NCBI RefSeq assembly: GCF_019219025.1
Contig: NZ_JAHUWN010000029.1
Span: 1-64,000 of the forward strand
Source: Bacillus sp. sid0103
Lineage (GTDB): Bacteria > Bacillota > Bacilli > Bacillales_B > DSM-18226
Length of the DNA: 64,000 nt
Direction: 5' to 3'
Part shown: piece by piece, positions 55,840 to 64,000 of the stretch
Layout: each line of letters opens with the position of its first letter
Numbering within the stretch: the first letter of the stretch is position 1
Translations under genes and position numbers: made by a program
Notes under the pieces: model-generated
Seen by the model: the letters and a program-made list of their open reading frames with translations, nothing else
The model's database searches: none
What the model was told of the DNA's origin: nothing

Positions 55840-56051
55840 CACATACCTCGAGAAGAACGGATGTTTTCCATAAGTGAATCAGGTATTTATCCAATTCGAA
55901 TAAAAATACTGGAAAGTCTTTTAAGACTATCCAGTACATCCTATTTCTTTTGATACCTTGGAATTAAGTTAATAGAGAAGTATATTTTACTGATCTTCAC
56001 CCCGATGCTTATTAAAAGACTGTTTGATCAGGTACATAACATCATCTATCT
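55840..56051. repeat. 212-bp direct repeat, right copy (3' end of the GmrSD-type gene)
   Basis: Matches 45007-45218. It includes the GmrSD-type terminator (55901-55935, 13-bp stem with one mismatch and TTTTT on the minus strand) and the last codons of that gene. Confidence 0.88.
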
Positions 56052-57672
56052 CCATGAACGTGGAAATACCTATCTCCACATCACCATTCCCCCATCTTCC
56101 TAAATTAGTAACATCTTTACATATTCCCTTTGGATCATGTATCTCATTAAAAGCCATATTTAGACTTAATCGTAATCTGCTCTTTTGTGGTACTACATCA
56201 ACAAAATTTGTTGTTGTTTTATAAGCAATATAAAGTTTTTTAAATTCTTCCCTTACTGAACTATCAAGGTTGCAAATCCTTTTTCTAAGCTCCTCAAAAA
56301 GTTCTAACATATTCCCAGTTAAATCAGGAAAATCATTACTTGTATAAATTACATTCTCACTCTCATTAGCCCTTTTATTATATTTTGCTACCACATCTAC
56401 AGGCAGCTCCGGATAACTCCAAACTAAAATTGCCTGTTCAGAAAGTCTCTTACCTCTATTGATAATTTCTTGTTCATTCCAAACTTCCAGCTGACTTAGC
56501 CATTTATTTAATCGTAACGGACTATCAGCAAAACCACCATCCATATCCCTTTTTGCTTTAAATGGTTTATCACTCAATTCGGAATTATATCTTGTCAACG
56601 TCAAATTCCCTAAAGTATGGAGATGAATCATCTGAACTTCTTCCCAATTTTCGCCGAGGTCTTTTCGCCACTCGGTAGATAAGTTTTTATTTTGAGGCAT
56701 TATGTGTTCGATTGTATAGCTTTCTATATCAACAATTTCTTTCCGATTGTAGTTTTCTAACTTCCTCAATAAGTAGTTTCGGTTCCTAAAGTTATAAACA
56801 TCTTTTACCGTAAGTTCTCTAACAAATTCCTCGTTGTTTGGAAACCGCTTATAAGAATCTTTTAAGCTCAAAACGACTTGGACACTTTCTAGATAATTTT
56901 CTTTGTTTATTTCTTTGCTAAATGTGGCAAATGTTTTATTTAGTGAGTTTGTTGGTACTCCACATATAGCTCTACGGAACACATAGGACTCAACCAATTT
57001 TAAAATGGCAGTAAACTCATTTTTAGTTATCTTTTGATTGGAATAATCATCATAGACTTCAAGAAGAAATGGGTATGATACATCTACCTTTAATGTATTA
57101 ACATCTTCTAAAATTTGATTAATTTCCTTATCCTTATCAGTTTGAAACATTAAATTCACAAAGTATTTAGAACACTTATAAATGTCTTTCAATATCTCTT
57201 CAATTGAGACTTCTTTCTGTTGAAGAACATATTCCTTAAAGTCAGAATAAACATTTCTTATATTTGGAATACGCCCTGTCTTTACCGTTAAATAATCACG
57301 CATAAATTTATCAAATAAGGAAGGATCGTTTATATGACCAAATCCCTTTTCCATTGGATACCAATAATTTTTATATAGTATTTCTTGTTCCTTTGGTTCC
57401 AGTTTCATTAAAACAAAATTACGGATTAAATCAGCTTGGGACAAATCAAGACCTGTCGAATTTAAACTTTCAAAAATGAGTTGCGGATTATCATGGTCTC
57501 TATCGAGTGATATATCTACAACGATTAGTTTTGATATACCTCGATAAAGCAAATTGAGATCAATTCCACTTTTTTTAATACTGTCCAAAAAGAATTGGTA
57601 ATTTTCATAGACTCTTTGAGAATATTCCTCTGGAACTTCTTTCTCATTGATTAGGCCGATAAGTGTTTCTTT
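55987..57672 (-). pseudogene. GmrSD-type restriction protein (DUF262/DUF1524), C-terminal part split off by IS21
   Basis: C-terminal 561 residues of a protein cut at codon 136 by the IS element. It contains the end of the DUF262 domain (FESLNSTGLDLSQADLIRNF, a conserved GmrS signature) and the DUF1524 His-Me nuclease region: YTIEHIMPQNKNLSTEWR and LGNLTLTRYNSELSDKPF. GmrSD enzymes are type IV restriction systems that cleave modified phage DNA using nucleotides. The short start inside the IS (MEMGKNKPLL) is not native. Removing the IS and one copy of CTTT gives one frame of 696 residues. Confidence 0.85.
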
Positions 57673-57732
57673 TGTCAACAACGGTTTATTTTTCCCCATT
57701 TCCAACGGTTAAAAAATCCCCAATTTCAGCGT

Positions 57733-58491
57733 TCAACCTTGTATTGGTTGAACGCCAGCCCGTTGTTTTTCTCTTAACCTATATGATTGTCCTTTAATAT
57801 TAAACGTTATTGAATGGTGCAATAAACGATCGAGAACGGCCGTAGCTAAAACATCATCTCCAAATATTTTCTCCCATTCAACATAGGATTTATTGGACGT
57901 AATGATTATAGATCCATGCTCATACCTTTTTGAAATGATTTGAAACAATAGATTAGCACTAAGCTCATCAAATGGAAAATAACCCATTTCGTCAATAATT
58001 AATACTTCAGGAACACACAATTTATTAACTAGGCGGGCAGTAGTTCCACGCTGCTCAGCCTTTTTACAAGATAAAATAAAATCATCACATCTGGTGTAAT
58101 AGGCTGTATTTCCTTGTTCTATTGCTTCAATTGTTAGACCTATTGCTAGGTGAGTTTTCCCTACTCCTGGCGGACCCAGGAGTAAGATGTTTTCTCCATT
58201 TTGGATGAAACGACAAGTCATTACCTCTTTTACTCTACGTTCATTGACGCTTGTTTGAAATTCAAAATCAAAGTCCTCAATTTTTTTATAAAATGGTAGT
58301 TTAGATTTTTTAAGCCGTCTTTCAAGGTTTTGTCTCTCTTTACTTTCAATTTCTTGTAATAAAACGATGTTAAGAAAGTCAGAATATGATACATTATCTT
58401 TAGAGGCATCCTCTAAAATGCCTTCCATTCGATTTGAGGTTAAATGAAAACCTACACTTTTAAGACGTTCAGTTAGAAGGTCAGTGTTCAT
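57733..58491 (-). CDS. istB: IS21-family helper ATPase IstB
   Basis: 252 residues. AAA+ ATPase with Walker A LLLGPPGVGKTHLAIGL, Walker B VLIIDEMGYFPFDE, sensor IITSNKSYVEW and VLDRLLHHS (arginine-finger region). IstB binds target DNA and directs the transposase IstA. Its start overlaps the istA stop by four bases. Confidence 0.95.
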   Translation of the reverse strand: MNTDLLTERLKSVGFHLTSNRMEGILEDASKDNVSYSDFLNIVLLQEIESKERQNLERRLKKSKLPFYKKIEDFDFEFQTSVNERRVKEVMTCRFIQNGENILLLGPPGVGKTHLAIGLTIEAIEQGNTAYYTRCDDFILSCKKAEQRGTTARLVNKLCVPEVLIIDEMGYFPFDELSANLLFQIISKRYEHGSIIITSNKSYVEWEKIFGDDVLATAVLDRLLHHSITFNIKGQSYRLREKQRAGVQPIQG

Positions 58492-59738
58492 TCATATTCA
58501 CCAACCTTTGACTGTTCTTCATACACCAAGAGGGAACGTTGTTCCACTTTTGGACCAGAGAGAGGATTGTGACCGGTCGCCAAACCTTTAGGTGTCACTT
58601 TCGTCTCTTCTTTTTTATTTTCTTTGTAATGTTTCAATTGAGCGATTGATTTGGTATTCCCATTGATCATTGGATGTGTCGCAATACAATCTAGTTCATA
58701 GTAAACTTCGATATGGTGTTCTAAAGTCTCTTTAATCTTCACTTCTGCTCCCTTATAACGGTAGGGGACAGAGTACAGTTTATTCTCGTAAGAGATATAA
58801 CCCTGTTGGTCAACTCTAGTAGTTGTCCATCTACTCATTGGGAATAGAGGGCGTTGGTTCCAATTTAGTAATTTCTCTTGTTCCACTTCAAACCGTTCAA
58901 ACGGTGATTCCTTGGTTGTTTGATTAGGCTTCTTATTAGCTATTTTGTCCAACCATTCTATTAGACTCTCATTCATCTTAACTAGGGATGGCTCCAACTT
59001 TCGATGCATAAAATTTTTCTTCACATATCCAACTGCACTTTCCACTTTACCTTTAGATTGAGGACGAGCTGGTTTACAAGCTTTTGGAACAATGCCATAG
59101 TAAGCTAAAAACTCCTCAAATTTTCTATTGAATCTAATTTCAGTCGGGCTATGCTTAATCACTACAGTCTTCATGTTGTCATAAAGAATTTGTGATGGAA
59201 CACCATTAAAATACGAGAAAGCATTCATGTGACACTTCATCAGTTGTTCCATGTTCATTGTTGTTGTAATCTCCATGTATTTCATTCTTGAATATCCAAG
59301 GACGATGACGAATACATAAAGTTTCTGTTTCTTACCGTCAATCTCGTGTTCTCCTAATTCACCCCAATCCATTTGAGCTTGTTTACCTGGAGGAGTTTCA
59401 AAACGGATACTTGACTGCTTATTAGGTTTTTCACGAAAGGGACTAATAAACTCCCTTAGTATTGTCATTTGGCCATCATAGCCCATTCCCTGTATCTCTT
59501 CTAACAAAACTACACAATTTGTGGTTCCTTCTTTAAGTCTCTTTAACAAATACTCTTTATAGTTATCTAATTTGCTTCCTTTACTTTTTTTATCCCCCTT
59601 TCTTTTAGGAAGTTGATTCTGGTTTATGTACTTCCTAATGGTCTTTCTATCGAACCCAGTTTCTTCTGAAATTGCAGTTTGAGTCCATCCTTTCTGATGT
59701 AACTCTCTGATCATAAAAAATTCCCCATCCTTTAACAT
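58488..59738 (-). CDS. istA: IS21-family transposase IstA
   Basis: 416 residues. Helix-turn-helix at the start (GWTQTAISEETGFDRKTIRK), then a DDE integrase core: first Asp in QAQMDWGELGEHE, second Asp in ILYDNMKTVVIK, Glu in SKGKVESAVGYVKKNF. A C-terminal beta-barrel region follows. All catalytic residues are present, so it may be active. Confidence 0.95.
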   Translation of the reverse strand: MLKDGEFFMIRELHQKGWTQTAISEETGFDRKTIRKYINQNQLPKRKGDKKSKGSKLDNYKEYLLKRLKEGTTNCVVLLEEIQGMGYDGQMTILREFISPFREKPNKQSSIRFETPPGKQAQMDWGELGEHEIDGKKQKLYVFVIVLGYSRMKYMEITTTMNMEQLMKCHMNAFSYFNGVPSQILYDNMKTVVIKHSPTEIRFNRKFEEFLAYYGIVPKACKPARPQSKGKVESAVGYVKKNFMHRKLEPSLVKMNESLIEWLDKIANKKPNQTTKESPFERFEVEQEKLLNWNQRPLFPMSRWTTTRVDQQGYISYENKLYSVPYRYKGAEVKIKETLEHHIEVYYELDCIATHPMINGNTKSIAQLKHYKENKKEETKVTPKGLATGHNPLSGPKVEQRSLLVYEEQSKVGEYE

Positions 59739-59843
59739 GTTGTCTCTCCACTCAAAAAAATTTTGATGTATCGAGACAATTATCCGTTATTTTTGGGGAA
59801 TTTTTAACCGTTTATATTGGGGATTTTAACACCGTTTTTCACA

Positions 59844-60252
59844 CTTTATCTACTTGTGTCAATAAGAGCTTATAATAAAGCTCGTCTTCCTCATCATTAT
59901 TAACTAAATAGTAATTCATAATTTTCCGTCTTGTTATATCAAATGTTTGTCCACTGTCATTAATCGCTTTTCCTAAAGCAAGCAACAACAAGGTAAGAGT
60001 GGTCATACGTTGTTGCCCGTCAATGACAAGTAATTGCGGAACAGCAGAGATTTGATATAAGCCTTTTTCAATATAAACAATTGAACCGACAAAATGTCCT
60101 TTAATATTTTCATCATTGGATGCTCTTACAATATCGTTCCAAAGTTGTTTGCATTGCTCAATGGTCCAACTATATTTTCGTTGATAAATCGGGATAATAA
60201 ATTGTTTCGTACCTTGGAGAAATTTTAAAAAATTCGTTTCAGATGCTTTCAC
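59844..60252 (-). pseudogene. GmrSD-type restriction protein, N-terminal DUF262 part
   Basis: Start GTG six bases after GGGTGAT. Residues 1-136 carry the DUF262 core: IIPIYQRKYSWTIEQCKQLW and LVIDGQQRMTTLTLLLLAL (the DGQQR motif for nucleotide binding and hydrolysis). The frame ends right at the IS21 boundary (LLLTQVDK). Continues in 55987-57672. Confidence 0.85.
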
Positions 60253-60494
60253 TAATGTATCACCCTTCTATATCTAAAACTAACTACTAAGCCTATTGTA
60301 ACAAACCTTTGGGATTATTTGGTGCTTATCTTCAAATGAATTAACCAAGTAAATCTTTTGCCTAGACAAAGGCAATGGCCCTGCCTTCTACCTATTACCG
60401 TTCAAAAATCGAATAGCTCCAGTTTATATTTTTTCCTTCAATAGTTTGTTATAATAAAGTGTTTTTAACATTATTGAGGGGGAACATTATTTTT

Positions 60495-60944
60495 ATGTCA
60501 GTTGAAGTAGGCAGCAAGTTACAAGGTAAAGTAACAGGGATCACTAATTTTGGAGCATTCGTAGACTTACCGGATGGATCAACAGGACTTGTGCATATCA
60601 GTGAAGTCGCGGATAGCTATGTAAAAGATGTGAATGACCATCTCAAAGTAGGCGACCAGGTTGAAGTAAAAGTGATTAGTATGAAAGATGGAAAAACTTC
60701 CTTGTCCATCAAAAAAGCTATCGATAGACCCGAAGGACAAAACTCTTCTTATTCACAACGCCCACCACGCTCTGGAAGATCTGATAACCGTTCCAAAGAC
60801 TTTCGTCCAAAGGGAAATTTCAAACCAAAGGAAAGTTTTGAAGATAAAATGGCTCGTTTTTTAAAGACGAGTGAAGAGAATTTATCTACCCTTAATCGAA
60901 ACACTGGAGCAAAACAAGGCGGTAGAGGCGGAAGACGCGGATAA
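60495..60944 (+). CDS. S1-domain RNA-binding protein, YabR-like
   Basis: 149 residues from ATG after GAGGGGGA (gap of about ten bases). The S1 domain fills residues 1-75: GSKLQGKVTGITNFGAFVDL, GLVHISEVADSYVKD, VGDQVEVKVI. The tail is basic and ends GGRGGRRG, and FEDKMARFLKTSEENL resembles the YabR C-terminus. YabR associates with ribosomes in B. subtilis, where its gene lies in the divIC region. Here it stands alone between a defence gene and an HsdR remnant, so it is an extra or relocated copy. Confidence 0.85.
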   Translation: MSVEVGSKLQGKVTGITNFGAFVDLPDGSTGLVHISEVADSYVKDVNDHLKVGDQVEVKVISMKDGKTSLSIKKAIDRPEGQNSSYSQRPPRSGRSDNRSKDFRPKGNFKPKESFEDKMARFLKTSEENLSTLNRNTGAKQGGRGGRRG

Positions 60945-60979
60945 CTTGTTGCGTTTTTTAATGCTTCATTATATAGATA

Positions 60980-61007
60980 AAGGCAAGCCTGTAATTGGCT
61001 TGCCTTC
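60980..61007 (+). terminator. Terminator of the yabR-like gene
   Basis: AAGGCAAGCC pairs with GGCTTGCCTT around a 7-base loop, then CTTT. Confidence 0.8.
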
Positions 61008-61085
61008 TTTAATGTAACTCAAACCAAATTAGCAAAAAGCGTTCAAAGGTATCAGGCGGTTACAGATGTAACATAAATAAGGTAA
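61000..61085 (+). repeat. Downstream flank of yabR-like gene, copied at 4437-4521
   Basis: About 85 bp starting in the second arm of the terminator and running to GATGTAACATAAA. The 4.4-kb copy lacks the first arm and the gene. Confidence 0.7.
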
Positions 61086-61154
61086 AAATTAGCGTATAAT
61101 GTATATTATATGTTGAGTTATTACATGGGGCATCTCATTGAAGTATCACTAACA

Positions 61155-61542
61155 TTCATCATTATTTATTACATTATTAAATACCGGATACACATTTTTT
61201 TGGTCGGATAAAGAAAACAACATCATTACAAACCTACAAAATTTCACGTCTGCCTTCTTGGAAAAATGCCATATTGCAAAGATGATTGCACGCTACATGA
61301 TTTAAAATGATACAGAAAAATTGCTGATGGTGATGCGTCCATACCAAATCTACGCAGTAGAAGAGCTCGTTCAACGAGCATTCGAAACAAACAATAACGG
61401 CTATATCTGGCACACGACTGGATCTGGGAAAACTCTTACGTCGTTTAAGGCAAGTGAAATTCTTTCTAATGAAGAACACATTAAAAAGGTCTTTTTCTTG
61501 ATAGACCGTCAAGATCTGGATAGTCAAACTTTACGAAAATAA
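61155..61542 (+). pseudogene. Type I restriction subunit HsdR, internal remnant
   Basis: One frame reads as the region around the helicase start of HsdR: FLEKCHIAKMIARYMI, then TAA at 61303, then [38 protein letters not shown] (motif I) and [16 protein letters not shown] (motif Ia). Complete HsdR has about 1000 residues; about 120 remain, with an internal stop. Dead gene. Confidence 0.8.
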
Positions 61543-61574
61543 AAATAACCGTAGTGTACCAACACAACGGTTAT
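61541..61574 (-). terminator. Terminator of the 48-aa protein gene
   Basis: ATAACCGT pairs with ACGGTTAT, followed on the minus strand by TTTTATTTT. Confidence 0.6.
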
Positions 61575-61619
61575 ATATTCAATTACAATTCAAAGTGAGT
61601 GATTGGCAGTAATAAGGAT

Positions 61620-61766
61620 TTATACCAAACAAGGATCATTATAATAAACAATTTCAGAAAGAATCTTGTCACCTTTAATATTTCTAAAAGCTTCCTTCGC
61701 CTCTTCTTCAGTATTAAATTCGTACATCTTTAAATTTTCATTTAAATAAAGAGTAATGACCCACAC
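61620..61766 (-). CDS. Small hypothetical protein (48 aa)
   Basis: GTG start with GGAGGA seven bases upstream. Product MWVITLYLNENLKMYEFNTE, then EEAKEAFRNIKGDKILSEIV: a strand-strand-helix pattern, acidic. A terminator follows. It sits 28 bases after the PrpF-type gene on the same strand, so it may be in its operon. Unrecognised. Confidence 0.6.
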   Translation of the reverse strand: MWVITLYLNENLKMYEFNTEEEAKEAFRNIKGDKILSEIVYYNDPCLV

Positions 61767-61794
61767 GACAAGTTCCTCCAACTTTATATATAAT

Positions 61795-62922
61795 TTACGC
61801 TAACTTAGATATATACTCGTAATTTTTCTTTGTATATGCATATCCTTCCAAAATTACACGTGCTGTTCGTACTACCTTAATTGCGGTAATATTTCCAGCA
61901 ATTAAATCAACCTTTGTTTCCATGATTCCAGCAGGATGTGCTAATCGGATAACTTCTTGTTTTACATTAATAGTATCGGATAAGATTGTATCATTTAAAA
62001 ATGCACCTGCAGTTGTACAGATCGCACCTGTAATCGCAAGTGCTTGATGTGGTTTTTGCATAGACATCATTCTTATTATACAGTCCATATTTTCAGTTTT
62101 TCTCTCCACTCCTGTTACATCAATATAATCCATAGGAGGAGCAATAATCGTTAATTTAGGAACAGCAGGTGATTTTTTTGTTGCTTCTTCTTTCGTAGCA
62201 AATTGGCACATTTCGGCTGCAATCGATCTGATTTCTTCTAATTCAGTTAGTTTTTCTGGTGTAAATTCATGAGGAAGTTCAGTCCCTTTAAGGCCAACAT
62301 CATGTGCATGAATAAAAACTAATGGATTAGCAACATCAATTATCGATACATTTATCGGACCTCTAGGTATTTGAATGACATCAATAGAGTTTCCGGTTGG
62401 AAATAGTTTTCCTGTTACTGCACCTTCCGCATTAGTGAATGATAGATAGATAGGAGAACCTGTTCCTGGAACACCTGGAATTGAACACATTCCATCTGTT
62501 TTTACTTGACCGTCCTCAACCTCTACCTCAGAAATGATTACTTTTTGAGTATTTGTATTAAAGATTCTAACAGTTGTAATTGGCTCAATTGCTGGTACTA
62601 GACCTTGTTCAATTGCATATGGACCTACCGCAGAAGAAATATTTCCGCAGTTTCCTTTGAAATCAACCAATTGATTTTCAATACTAACTTGTGCGAAGGT
62701 GTATTCTACGTCAATACCTTCAAAACCCGACTTTTTGATAATTGCTGCTTTACTCGTTAATGAATTGGCCCCACCAAGTCCGTCAATTTGTCTGCTATCT
62801 GGACTTCCCATTATATCCAACATAAATTCATCCCAAAGCGAACGATCTGATGGCATATCATCAAAATTAAAAAACACTCCTTTGCTAGTTCCTCCACGCA
62901 TCACAACAACAGGCACTTTCAT
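61795..62922 (-). CDS. PrpF-family isomerase (2-methylaconitate/oxalomesaconate type)
   Basis: 375 residues. The start VVMRGGTSKGVFFNFDDMPS and the IDGLGGANSLTSKAAII segment are typical of the PrpF fold (DAP-epimerase-like), as are FKGNCGNISSAVGPYAIEQG with the first catalytic Cys and TGAICTTAGAFL with the second. Family members isomerise 2-methylaconitate (propionate breakdown) or 4-oxalomesaconate (gallate pathway). No prpBCD or aromatic genes are in view, so the substrate is open. Divergent LysR regulator upstream. Confidence 0.85.
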   Translation of the reverse strand: MKVPVVVMRGGTSKGVFFNFDDMPSDRSLWDEFMLDIMGSPDSRQIDGLGGANSLTSKAAIIKKSGFEGIDVEYTFAQVSIENQLVDFKGNCGNISSAVGPYAIEQGLVPAIEPITTVRIFNTNTQKVIISEVEVEDGQVKTDGMCSIPGVPGTGSPIYLSFTNAEGAVTGKLFPTGNSIDVIQIPRGPINVSIIDVANPLVFIHAHDVGLKGTELPHEFTPEKLTELEEIRSIAAEMCQFATKEEATKKSPAVPKLTIIAPPMDYIDVTGVERKTENMDCIIRMMSMQKPHQALAITGAICTTAGAFLNDTILSDTINVKQEVIRLAHPAGIMETKVDLIAGNITAIKVVRTARVILEGYAYTKKNYEYISKLA

Positions 62923-63002
62923 CTAAAAAACCCCTTTTCTTATTCACCTTTCAAAAAGTATCGGTGCTTTTAAAAATATAGTAAGTTATGTGATATCATA
63001 AG

Positions 63003-63018
63003 TAAAATAGATATTTTA
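63003..63018. promoter_or_regulatory. Candidate LysR-type operator
   Basis: TAAAATAGATATTTTA is a near-perfect dyad of the T-N11-A kind (extended) in the 146-bp region between the divergent PrpF-type and LysR-type genes. Confidence 0.4.
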
Positions 63019-63068
63019 TTAGAAAAATACAAAAAAAAACTTATAATCAGTTGATTGGGGATGAACTT

Positions 63069-63947
63069 ATGGATGAAAAAGACTGGAATGCGATTCGAAT
63101 TTTATTTCAAGAGAAAAATATTAGCCGTGCATCAGAACGTTTATATATCTCCCAACCGGCATTAACTTACAGACTTAAAAATTTAGAAACGGTGTTTGGA
63201 ACAAGATTATTTTTTAGAATAAAAGGAGGCATTGAGTTTACTTCAGAAGGCTTGCATTTAGTAGAGTATGCTGAAGAAATGATCAAAAAGCTGCAGTCAA
63301 CAAAAGACAATATGATCAATATGCAAGATGAGGTAAGAGGAACGTTAAGAATTGGAGTTTCAAGTAACTTTGCACAATATAAGTTACCAAGGATATTAAA
63401 AAAGTTTTCAACTAAATTCCCAAATGTACAATTTAACATCAATACAGGTTGGAGTACTAATATTTTAAATCTTCTTAATACCGATACTGTGCAATTAGGC
63501 ATACTACGTGGAGATTACGAATGGTATGGAAAAAAAGCATTATTACATAAAGAAAAGCTATGTTTAATTTCTAAAAAGGAAATAAATATGGCGAATTTAC
63601 CTAAACTTCCATTAATTAATTACAAAACAGATAGTTCTCTAAAATCTTCTATCAATGGCTGGTGGCATGACCGATACTCAGAACCACCGTTTATTATGAT
63701 GGAAACGGACCGACTAGAAACATGTAAAGAAATGGTCAAAAACGATCTGGGTATTGCGATCGTACCTCAAATTTGTCTAGAACCTTCAGATAACCTACAA
63801 ATCTACGAACTATCCTATAAGGATAGTGAACCAGTTTATAGATATACATGGTTAATGTATAATCAGGATTCATTAAAGCTTTCTACTGTAAAAAGTTTCA
63901 TAGATTTTTTAAATGAACATTCAAATTCTTTAACAAAAAATAGCTAA
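63069..63947 (+). CDS. LysR-family transcriptional regulator
   Basis: 292 residues from the ATG eight bases after GGGG; upstream TTG is less likely. The winged helix is at the N-terminus (NISRASERLYISQPALTYRL, LETVFGTRLFFR). The effector domain begins VRGTLRIGVSSNFAQYKLP. It probably controls the divergent PrpF-type gene in response to its substrate or product. Confidence 0.92.
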   Translation: MDEKDWNAIRILFQEKNISRASERLYISQPALTYRLKNLETVFGTRLFFRIKGGIEFTSEGLHLVEYAEEMIKKLQSTKDNMINMQDEVRGTLRIGVSSNFAQYKLPRILKKFSTKFPNVQFNINTGWSTNILNLLNTDTVQLGILRGDYEWYGKKALLHKEKLCLISKKEINMANLPKLPLINYKTDSSLKSSINGWWHDRYSEPPFIMMETDRLETCKEMVKNDLGIAIVPQICLEPSDNLQIYELSYKDSEPVYRYTWLMYNQDSLKLSTVKSFIDFLNEHSNSLTKNS

Positions 63948-63952
63948 TTTAG

Positions 63953-63979
63953 AGAGGAATGAGAAATATTCCTCTTTTT
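63953..63979 (+). terminator. Terminator of the LysR-type gene
   Basis: AGAGGAAT pairs with ATTCCTCT, then TTTTATT. Confidence 0.8.
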
Positions 63980-64000
63980 ATTATATGGATTATAAGTTTT

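Larger units (their letters stand above)
57673..59843 (-). mobile_element. Complete IS21-family insertion sequence (2171 bp)
   Basis: The element starts and ends with TGTxAAxAACGGT-type inverted repeats (TGTCAACAACGGTTTATT at the left, TGTGAAAAACGGTGTTAA as reverse complement of the right). A further internal AACGGTTAAAAAATCCCC copy lies near each end, the multiple-end-repeat layout of IS21. It encodes IstA and IstB. The host site CTTT is duplicated at 57669-57672 and 59844-59847, so the insertion looks recent and intact. Confidence 0.93.

Overview
The window looks like chromosome of a spore-forming Bacillaceae (Bacillus/Neobacillus type). It is AT-rich, has strong GGAGG ribosome sites with frequent GTG/TTG starts, and carries recognisable Bacillus genes: a CshA-type helicase, cold shock protein, HU, a YabR-type S1 protein, a Spo0E-type phosphatase, a full urease operon, a YkvS/DUF2187 protein and a Vpr-like subtilase. 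No rRNA, tRNA or CRISPR array was seen.

Layout. 1-4.1 kb: a broken tyrosine recombinase, an L,D-transpeptidase lipoprotein and a BlaI/BlaR1-type pair whose sensor carries a YjgB-like (DUF4309) C-terminus. 4.4-7.8 kb: RNA/DNA housekeeping (cold shock protein, DEAD-box helicase, HU). 8.4-11.3 kb: small genes and debris, including a 430-bp duplicated segment with a spo0E-like 5' end fused to an IS110-type transposase fragment. 11.8-13.6 kb: peptide transporter. 13.7-20.7 kb: accessory, plasmid-like zone with an ArdC-like antirestriction protein, a YolD-like gene under an SOS box plus a decayed second copy, frameshifted small genes and copies of a structured dispersed repeat. 21.3-25.5 kb: a 1.4-kresidue secreted subtilase with cohesin-like and dockerin-like ends. 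25.7-29.5 kb: AraC regulator (frameshifted) divergent from an oxidoreductase/ThuA pair, then an intact Spo0E-like gene. 30.5-38.3 kb: ureABCEFGD plus a UreH-type metal permease, preceded by a DUR3-like sodium/urea symporter and its small partner. A near-consensus TnrA/GlnR box lies in the divergent promoter region, opposite a broken AmiC-like gene.

39.4-61.6 kb is a defence and mobile-element island: a RadC-type protein, more dispersed repeats, an SF1 helicase, a four-gene operon ending in a 1780-residue DEAH/DUF1998 helicase, a GmrSD-type (DUF262/DUF1524) gene cut by a complete IS21-family element with a 4-bp target duplication, an orphan YabR-like gene and an HsdR remnant. The four-gene operon sits between 212-bp direct repeats 10,833 bp apart. 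Each repeat holds the 3' end of the GmrSD-type gene, so the module looks gained, or able to be lost, by recombination at that gene. It is the best candidate here for an undescribed defence system. 61.6-64 kb: a PrpF-family isomerase divergent from a LysR regulator.

Many genes are frameshifted or truncated (recombinase, isochorismatase, zinc-ribbon protein, AraC, AmiC-like, HsdR, two RadC/ArdC-neighbourhood genes). This is typical of decaying accessory DNA, though single-base indels in a raw assembly could explain some of them. Family assignments come from motifs read by eye; no searches were run.
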